The position numbers and the translations under genes were made by a program. Shown here in pieces: positions 6,672 to 10,268 of a DNA stretch of 10,268 bases; position 1 is the stretch's first letter, and each line of letters opens with the position of its first letter. Source of the stretch: Nitrospirales bacterium. GTDB taxonomy: Bacteria > Nitrospirota > Nitrospiria > Nitrospirales > UBA8639. The notes under the pieces are model-generated. The model ran no database searches and had not been told where the DNA came from. It worked only from the letters and a program-made list of their open reading frames with translations. The stretch covers positions 1 through 10,268 of the forward strand of contig JACDDF010000038.1 in the NCBI GenBank assembly GCA_013817135.1. The letters are read 5' to 3'.

Positions 6672-6686
6672 TGGCTGGAGTTTGGC
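6672..6686 (+). promoter_or_regulatory. Sigma-54-like -24/-12 promoter candidate
   Basis: TGGC at 6672-6675 and TGGC at 6683-6686 place GG and GC at the exact RpoN spacing (10 bases between). About 8 of 11 conserved positions match TGGCACG-N4-TTGC by hand. A transcript would begin near 6698, giving a leader of about 25 bases that includes the AAAGGA ribosome-binding site of the PilZ gene at 6723. Confidence 0.35.
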
Positions 6687-6722
6687 CTTGTAACATGGCC
6701 TCACACTACCGAAAAGGATCTC

Positions 6723-7382
6723 ATGAATTCGTCAACTTCCTACCTGGCAATAGGGTCAAACACAATTTGGTTGACCTTTTCCTCCACACCAGAGAAATTG
6801 CTAATCCAAACCTATTTATTGGGGCTGGGAGCCGATCACTCCCTCCTCTGCGCCCTTCCCAATGAGCCGGCGCTCAGCAATCTAAAATGTGGTATTTCCT
6901 GTAAAGGTCGTTCATGTATCGATGGGGACATTTATGAATTTGAAACAGTAATCCAAGAAATACTCACACAGCCTCCGACCATTCGATTAGCTGCCCCACC
7001 TAACGTTTCACGTCAACATCCTCGCTCATTTCCTCGTTTGACGGTTAATATGACTGGAGCCGTTCGGCCTCTGAGTGAGAAAGGCAGAATCCTTGCCGTG
7101 CTGCCTGTTCAGCTCAGCAATCTATCTCCGACGGGTTGTCAGTTTCGTGTCGCCCCTTCCGCATGGCCACTCGTCTCTTCATCACATCTCCACATAAGTT
7201 GTCGTTTGCCTGGGTTCAACCACTTTTCCAAATTTTCCGGATCTATTGAGTGGGTTGACCCCGCAACGGAATTAGTCATTGGCACCAAATTTTCATTTAG
7301 CTCTCCTCAAGACCCCGCCAATCGAGATGTCATGCGGTGGTATACCTCTCAACAAGCCAATCTGATCAACACCACAGCCTGA
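6723..7382 (+). CDS. YcgR-like PilZ-domain protein (c-di-GMP receptor)
   Basis: A 219-residue two-domain protein. Residues ~8-95 resemble the flagellar-brake (YcgR N-terminal/PilZN) domain: an opening strand AIGSNTIWLTFSS, later CGISCKGRSCIDGDIYEFETVIQEI and a closing PPTIRLAAPPNV. The PilZ domain follows: overlapping RxxxR arms at R97, R101 and R105 and then NLSPTG at 133-138, the (D/N)xSxxG c-di-GMP motif, so both binding elements are intact. YcgR proteins slow or bias the flagellar motor when c-di-GMP is high. An AAAGGA site sits six bases before the ATG. The gene lies 216 bases after the FlgM-like gene on the same strand, with a sigma-54-like site between, so it probably has its own promoter. 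Confidence 0.8.
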   Translation: MNSSTSYLAIGSNTIWLTFSSTPEKLLIQTYLLGLGADHSLLCALPNEPALSNLKCGISCKGRSCIDGDIYEFETVIQEILTQPPTIRLAAPPNVSRQHPRSFPRLTVNMTGAVRPLSEKGRILAVLPVQLSNLSPTGCQFRVAPSAWPLVSSSHLHISCRLPGFNHFSKFSGSIEWVDPATELVIGTKFSFSSPQDPANRDVMRWYTSQQANLINTTA

Positions 7383-7520
7383 CGCACTTCCACGTCTAAA
7401 AAGTCTTCCTCAAATCCCTCTCAGGTTCCAGTTTTATCAGTTAATTGCCATTCTACTGCCCAGGGAATCTTCCACCCACCGCACATTCCTTCCCCACTTT
7501 GCACAGTATTAAGAGCAAAT

Positions 7521-7539
7521 TTCACAATTGTGTTCACAA
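7521..7539. promoter_or_regulatory. Palindrome plus direct repeat, possible operator
   Basis: The perfect 10-base palindrome CACAATTGTG lies at 7523-7532, and TTCACAA occurs twice, at 7521-7527 and 7533-7539, 12 bases apart, about one helical turn. It sits upstream of the promoter candidate for the DAHP synthase gene. The regulator is not known. Confidence 0.25.
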
Positions 7540-7568
7540 GTGGAGTATTACAGACTGCCATTGCCTAG

Positions 7569-7598
7569 TTGCCTGGATATAGGGTTTCTTATTACAAT
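7569..7598 (+). promoter_or_regulatory. Sigma-70-like promoter candidate for DAHP synthase
   Basis: TTGCCT at 7569-7574 (4 of 6 to TTGACA) and TACAAT at 7593-7598 (5 of 6 to TATAAT) are separated by 18 bases. Transcription would start near 7605, leaving a leader of about 75 bases. No attenuator-type leader peptide is evident in that leader. Confidence 0.4.
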
Positions 7599-7680
7599 AC
7601 TGTCCATTCCTGCAAAATTTGGTTACGGGATTTTATTCTGCAATTCCAGATATTCTCTCCTTTTACCCAGGACGTGTCAC

Positions 7681-8757
7681 ATGGCCGAACCCATTAATAA
7701 CCGAAACATCATCGATATTTCTCCACTTCCTACCCCAAAACAGATGCAAAGTTCACTCCCCTTGCCTGAAAACACCGGACAAATGGTTCTTCAATCTCGG
7801 CAAGCCATTCGAGATATTCTTCACGGACGAGACTCACATCGCCTGTTAGTCATTATTGGCCCATGTTCGATACATGACCCAGACGCGGCCATCCTCTATG
7901 CCGAACGCCTCAAACGGGTCGCTGACCGCATTCAGGAGCATGCCCTGATCGTCCTTAGAACCTATTTTGAAAAGCCTCGCACGACGGTGGGTTGGAAGGG
8001 ACTTATTAACGATCCCCATTTAGATGGCTCCTGCGAAATTGGGGGAGGATTTGAACTGGCCCGTTCTATTTTACTCAGGATCAATAACTTGGGATTGCCC
8101 TGTGCGACGGAGTTTTTGGATCCTGTCACGCCCCAATATATTTCAGACTTAATAAGCTGGGCGGCAATTGGAGCACGAACCACCGAAAGTCAAACCCATC
8201 GGGAGATGGCTAGTGGTCTATCCATGCCTGTAGGTCTGAAAAATGGAACGGATGGGGGGCTCCAAGTCGCTCTCAATGCCATGATTGCAGCCCGACATCC
8301 TCAAAGTTTCATAGGGGTGAACGCGGAAGGTCTCACCTCAATTATCAAAACTAATGGCAATCCAGACCGCCACCTTGTTCTTCGTGGTGGCGGTGGCCGA
8401 GTCAACTATAATCCGGAAGATATTTCTGAGGCAGTGCGTTGCTTAACGAATGAAGGCATTCGTCGCCCGATCATGGTTGACTGCTCACATGGCAATTCAG
8501 AAAAAGATCATACGCGTCAGGTTCCCGTGGCTCGATCCGTCGTCGAGCAATTCACCAATGGGCAAACCGCTATCCTGGGCCTATTAATTGAGAGTAATTT
8601 GAAGTCGGGCAATCAAAAATGGGAAGCGGGGAAACCCCTAGAGTGGGGAATATCAATTACAGATGCCTGTATCGGGTGGGAAGAAACGGAACAACTTCTT
8701 GATGATTTGGCTGAAGCAATGGATAAGTCGCCTAAAAGTAAGATTTTGACTTCTTAA
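7681..8757 (+). CDS. aroG: 3-deoxy-7-phosphoheptulonate (DAHP) synthase, class I alpha (AroFGH type)
   Basis: It joins phosphoenolpyruvate and erythrose 4-phosphate to give DAHP, the first step toward chorismate and the aromatic amino acids. The 358-residue product has the full AroFGH signature: IIGPCSIHDP (58-67), RTYFEKPRTTVGWKGLINDPHLDG (93-116), EFLDPVTPQY, WAAIGARTTESQ (160-171), GLKNGTDG and the closing ITDACIGWE. Metal ligands corresponding to E. coli C61, H268, E302 and D326 are present as C62, H270, E304 and D328. Which aromatic amino acid inhibits it cannot be told safely from the sequence, so the symbol stands for the family. The ATG at 7681 is chosen because AGGA precedes it by eight bases and E. 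coli homologs have the same length; the open frame further upstream is leader. It stands alone, without other aromatic-pathway genes nearby. Confidence 0.95.
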   Translation: MAEPINNRNIIDISPLPTPKQMQSSLPLPENTGQMVLQSRQAIRDILHGRDSHRLLVIIGPCSIHDPDAAILYAERLKRVADRIQEHALIVLRTYFEKPRTTVGWKGLINDPHLDGSCEIGGGFELARSILLRINNLGLPCATEFLDPVTPQYISDLISWAAIGARTTESQTHREMASGLSMPVGLKNGTDGGLQVALNAMIAARHPQSFIGVNAEGLTSIIKTNGNPDRHLVLRGGGGRVNYNPEDISEAVRCLTNEGIRRPIMVDCSHGNSEKDHTRQVPVARSVVEQFTNGQTAILGLLIESNLKSGNQKWEAGKPLEWGISITDACIGWEETEQLLDDLAEAMDKSPKSKILTS

Positions 8758-8973
8758 CCCATTTGATGCTCCTTAACGCACATCAAAGGTCTTCTCATGA
8801 ATCCGCTCAGCATCGCCTGACACCTGTCCTAAAATGATAAAAGCGCCTTTTCTGCTACCCCTTACATATATGGCAAGGCTTTGCATAAAAAGGTAGCAAC
8901 CCGTTTCACAAGTATTGCAAGATAAAAATGCCTTTAATGGCGGCGGCAGTAAACGAGCTAGAGATATGAAAGC
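8758..8973. other. Gene-free gap with nested inverted repeats
   Basis: This gap lies between the convergent DAHP synthase and MerC-like genes. AAAAG-CGC-CTTTT (8839-8851) is a small AT-rich hairpin that could end the DAHP synthase transcript. TGCTACC (8853-8859) and GGTAGCA (8892-8898) are perfect complements enclosing a second hairpin, GCAA (8873-8876) with TTGC (8881-8884). On the minus strand, TGCC (8945-8948) and GGCA (8929-8932) pair ahead of TTTTT (8924-8928), a weak terminator candidate for the MerC-like gene. No coding sequence is evident. Confidence 0.4.
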
Positions 8974-9459
8974 TTAGGAATTGGAGGATAAATCTGGAAG
9001 GGGTTGAATCTTAGAACCGCTAGCTTCATGCGTGTGCTCATGAGTATGGCAACCTAAATGGTGGCATAAACGTCGATTCCAAAACCCGGCCAGTGCGATC
9101 ATGGAAGCTCCTGTCACATCAAGAACTATCTCCACACCACCGCCTGACTCAAACAAGAGATGGGCAGCCATTAACACCACGAGCCCGCCAGCAGTCAAAA
9201 GAGCAGGACGGCTATCTCGATGCCTAGGATAGGTCGCCAACAATCCAAAACCTGCCAATAAAGCTATCACCCCTAAAAACATCCATTCGGTGGTATCCGC
9301 CCAAAAGGCTCCTAAAATTCCATCAAGACCATCCCAGGAATGTGCGGCAATGACGGGAAGGGCAATCAATGCCAAAGGCGTCAACGCGCAGTGCACAGCA
9401 CACACCAGAGAAGCGATAGAGCCAGCCTTTGAAAGCCTCGGTCCAAGCGTTTTGATCAT
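8974..9459 (-). CDS. MerC-domain inner-membrane protein with His-rich tail
   Basis: The 161-residue protein has four hydrophobic segments (about 12-38, 57-76, 84-104, 109-126). The first includes SLVCAVHCALTPL, with C20, H23 and C24, a signature of MerC-domain proteins, where paired cysteines in the first helix take up Hg(II) in the mer system. The C-terminal tail carries CHHLGCHTHEHTHE (132-145), a cluster of six histidines and two cysteines suited to metal binding. No other mer gene is present, so mercury uptake is not implied; MerC-domain proteins beside Fur/Zur-type regulators point more to zinc or another divalent metal. The ATG at 9459 lies one base after the TAA of the regulator gene, which indicates translational coupling; the frame extends further upstream, but only inside the regulator gene. 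Confidence 0.85.
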   Translation of the reverse strand: MIKTLGPRLSKAGSIASLVCAVHCALTPLALIALPVIAAHSWDGLDGILGAFWADTTEWMFLGVIALLAGFGLLATYPRHRDSRPALLTAGGLVVLMAAHLLFESGGGVEIVLDVTGASMIALAGFWNRRLCHHLGCHTHEHTHEASGSKIQPLPDLSSNS

Positions 9460-9460
9460 A

Positions 9461-9943
9461 TTATTGGCATTGTGGACACAATCCCGTGAATTCCAGTGTA
9501 TGATCATCCACGATAAATTGCGTCTGTTGTTCAATCAATTTTGTGACTTTTTTTAACGGGCATAATAACAAATCCACGATAAGACCACAGATCTGGCAAC
9601 GAATATGATGGTGATGTTCTCGCCCTTCTTTCAGTTCATACCTTGAGAGACCTTCCTGGTGAAGGTCCAATTGGAGAACCATGCCTAGCTCTTTCAGCAC
9701 ATGCATGGTTCTGTAGACGGTCACTAAATCAATTGCCACTTTTTCCTCTTGCAATTGATCAAAAATTTCGTTGGCACTAACTGGTTGGCGAGTTCTTTGC
9801 AGTAACGCCAATACGGCTTGGCGAGTACGGGTCATGCGTCGCCCTGTGGCTCGCAGGTCTTTTGGGATGTTAGGTTCCAATTTTAACAAAAGATTTAAAC
9901 CCTTATGGGTGATTCCTTGTTGCAAGTTCATTGCAAATACCAT
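9461..9943 (-). CDS. Fur-family metal-responsive repressor (Zur- or Fur-like)
   Basis: The winged-helix domain spans about 36-92: RMTRTRQAVLALL, SANEIFDQLQ and the recognition segment IDLVTVYRTMHVLKELG. The dimerisation domain carries HHHH at 110-113, CQIC at 116-119 and CPQC at 156-159; the two CxxC pairs form the structural zinc site of the family. Without a structure-level comparison I cannot decide between Fur, Zur and PerR; the MerC-like partner favours a zinc or related sensor. The likely start is the ATG at 9943 or the one four codons later at 9931; neither has a strong ribosome-binding site. A Fur-box-like operator lies just upstream, suggesting autoregulation. It is cotranscribed with the downstream MerC-like gene. 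Confidence 0.9.
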   Translation of the reverse strand: MVFAMNLQQGITHKGLNLLLKLEPNIPKDLRATGRRMTRTRQAVLALLQRTRQPVSANEIFDQLQEEKVAIDLVTVYRTMHVLKELGMVLQLDLHQEGLSRYELKEGREHHHHIRCQICGLIVDLLLCPLKKVTKLIEQQTQFIVDDHTLEFTGLCPQCQ

Positions 9944-9947
9944 ATCA

Positions 9948-9966
9948 GCAAATGATTGTCAATTAC
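9948..9966 (-). promoter_or_regulatory. Fur-box-like operator
   Basis: Read on the minus strand, the 19 bases starting GTAATTGACAATCATT match the classical Fur consensus (GATAATGATAATCATTATC) at 13 of 19 positions by hand, with the central AATCATT exact. The site lies 5 bases upstream of the regulator's first possible ATG and contains a TTGACA that could serve as a -35 element. It also lies upstream of the divergent, IS-interrupted reading frame at 10011, so one operator could control both directions. Confidence 0.45.
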
Positions 9967-10010
9967 GAGGCGCATTATCAGGAACGCCGCTTCATTGAGA
10001 GGGATTCTCG

Positions 10011-10044
10011 ATGCCAAAAAAAATACAAAAACAAGAATATTTAT
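10011..10044 (+). pseudogene. 5' end of an unknown gene cut by an insertion sequence
   Basis: An ATG at 10011 has a good ribosome-binding site, AGAGGGA, ending about seven bases upstream, and opens a lysine-rich start MPKKIQKQEYL that runs into the inferred left end of the insertion sequence at 10045. Beyond that point the frame crosses IS sequence and stops inside it. The reading is that the element inserted within the first dozen codons. The product is not identifiable from eleven residues. The gene was divergent from the Fur-family gene and may have belonged to its regulon. Confidence 0.35.
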
Positions 10045-10268
10045 GGTTCATCGGACTTTTCCGTGAGTTAGCTCTACTCTCTCACTTCTCTCTTGAACAG
10101 GAGGCAAGCGATGGAAAGCAAAGAACTGTACCGGCACTTGCTGGGGATCAATGAACCGTGGACGGTCGAGCGGGTTCATCTGGACCTGCCGCGAGGACAA
10201 GTTGATGTGTTTGTTGAACACACCAAGGGAGCGCGCTTTCCCTGTCCGGAATGCGGGCGGGTACTGAC
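10045..10268 (+). mobile_element. ISL3-family insertion sequence, left part (runs off the window)
   Basis: The transposase beginning at 10111 is of the ISL3 type. The segment starting GGTTCATCGGACTTTTCCGTG at 10045 resembles the left terminal inverted repeat of this family, and the AT-rich octamer ATATTTAT at 10037-10044 would suit the 8-base target duplication these elements make. The right end lies outside the window, so neither the repeat nor the duplication can be confirmed here. Confidence 0.6.
10111..10268 (+). CDS. ISL3-family transposase, N-terminal part (truncated by window end)
   Basis: The visible 52 residues start MESKELYRHLLGI, continue with WTVERVHLDLPRGQVDVFVEH and reach ARFPCPECGRVL. 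This is the usual opening of ISL3-family DDE transposases: a short helix, two strands and the first CxxC (C45, C48) of the N-terminal zinc finger. The GGAGG ribosome-binding site is centred about nine bases before the ATG. The catalytic DDE domain would lie beyond the window, so whether the element is active cannot be judged. Confidence 0.85.
   Translation, partial: MESKELYRHLLGINEPWTVERVHLDLPRGQVDVFVEHTKGARFPCPECGRVL

Noticed and set aside
6563..6865. Plus-strand open frame of 100 codons overlapping the PilZ gene start
   Set aside because: It has no domain and overlaps a well-supported gene in another frame.
7528..7680. 51-residue N-terminal extension of the DAHP synthase
   Set aside because: It crosses a promoter-like region and is absent from the family; the ATG at 7681 has a ribosome-binding site.
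8974..9459. Complete mercury-resistance operon
   Set aside because: Only a MerC-like membrane protein is present; there is no MerA, MerT, MerP or MerR-type regulator.

Overview
The window reads as a chromosomal piece of a Gram-negative, flagellated bacterium of moderate GC content (near 50% by eye). The gene set and the style of the short proteins would suit Nitrospirota (Nitrospira-like). That placement is an impression from sequence style and no marker gene in the window proves it. Genes sit on both strands, mostly as single units or divergent pairs; the only tight gene pair is a Fur-family regulator followed by a MerC-like membrane protein.

Layout. Positions 1-1136 hold no intact gene. 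They contain dispersed repeat-type DNA (63-91 and about 226-345), a perfect hairpin (515-535) and a decayed C-terminal fragment of a zinc-type alcohol dehydrogenase/quinone oxidoreductase (595-808, minus strand) with two in-frame stops. From 1137 to 6077 come a short disordered orphan protein, a J-domain protein (minus), an exported OB-fold-like protein (plus), a GT-B glycosyltransferase-like protein related to the N-terminal half of plant L-arabinokinase (minus), a TPR lipoprotein (plus), a basic zinc-ribbon protein (plus) and a ferredoxin/flavodoxin-NADP+ reductase (minus).

From 6162 to 8757 everything is on the plus strand: a FlgM-like anti-sigma-28 factor, a YcgR-like PilZ protein and a class I DAHP synthase, the entry enzyme of the shikimate pathway. 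The FlgM-like and PilZ proteins together suggest a regulatory corner of the flagellar programme, although no structural flagellar gene is present. After a gene-free stretch with nested inverted repeats (8839-8898), the minus strand carries the fur-merC pair. A Fur-box-like operator lies directly upstream of the regulator, which suggests a self-regulated metal-responsive unit. The window ends inside an ISL3-family insertion sequence that seems to have landed in the first codons of a gene divergent from fur.

There is no CRISPR array, rRNA, tRNA, toxin-antitoxin pair or defence island that I can support. The more interesting leads are the IS-interrupted gene next to the fur-merC unit, sigma-54-like -24/-12 elements in front of three plus-strand genes, the arabinokinase-like glycosyltransferase, and the decaying dehydrogenase in repeat-rich DNA.
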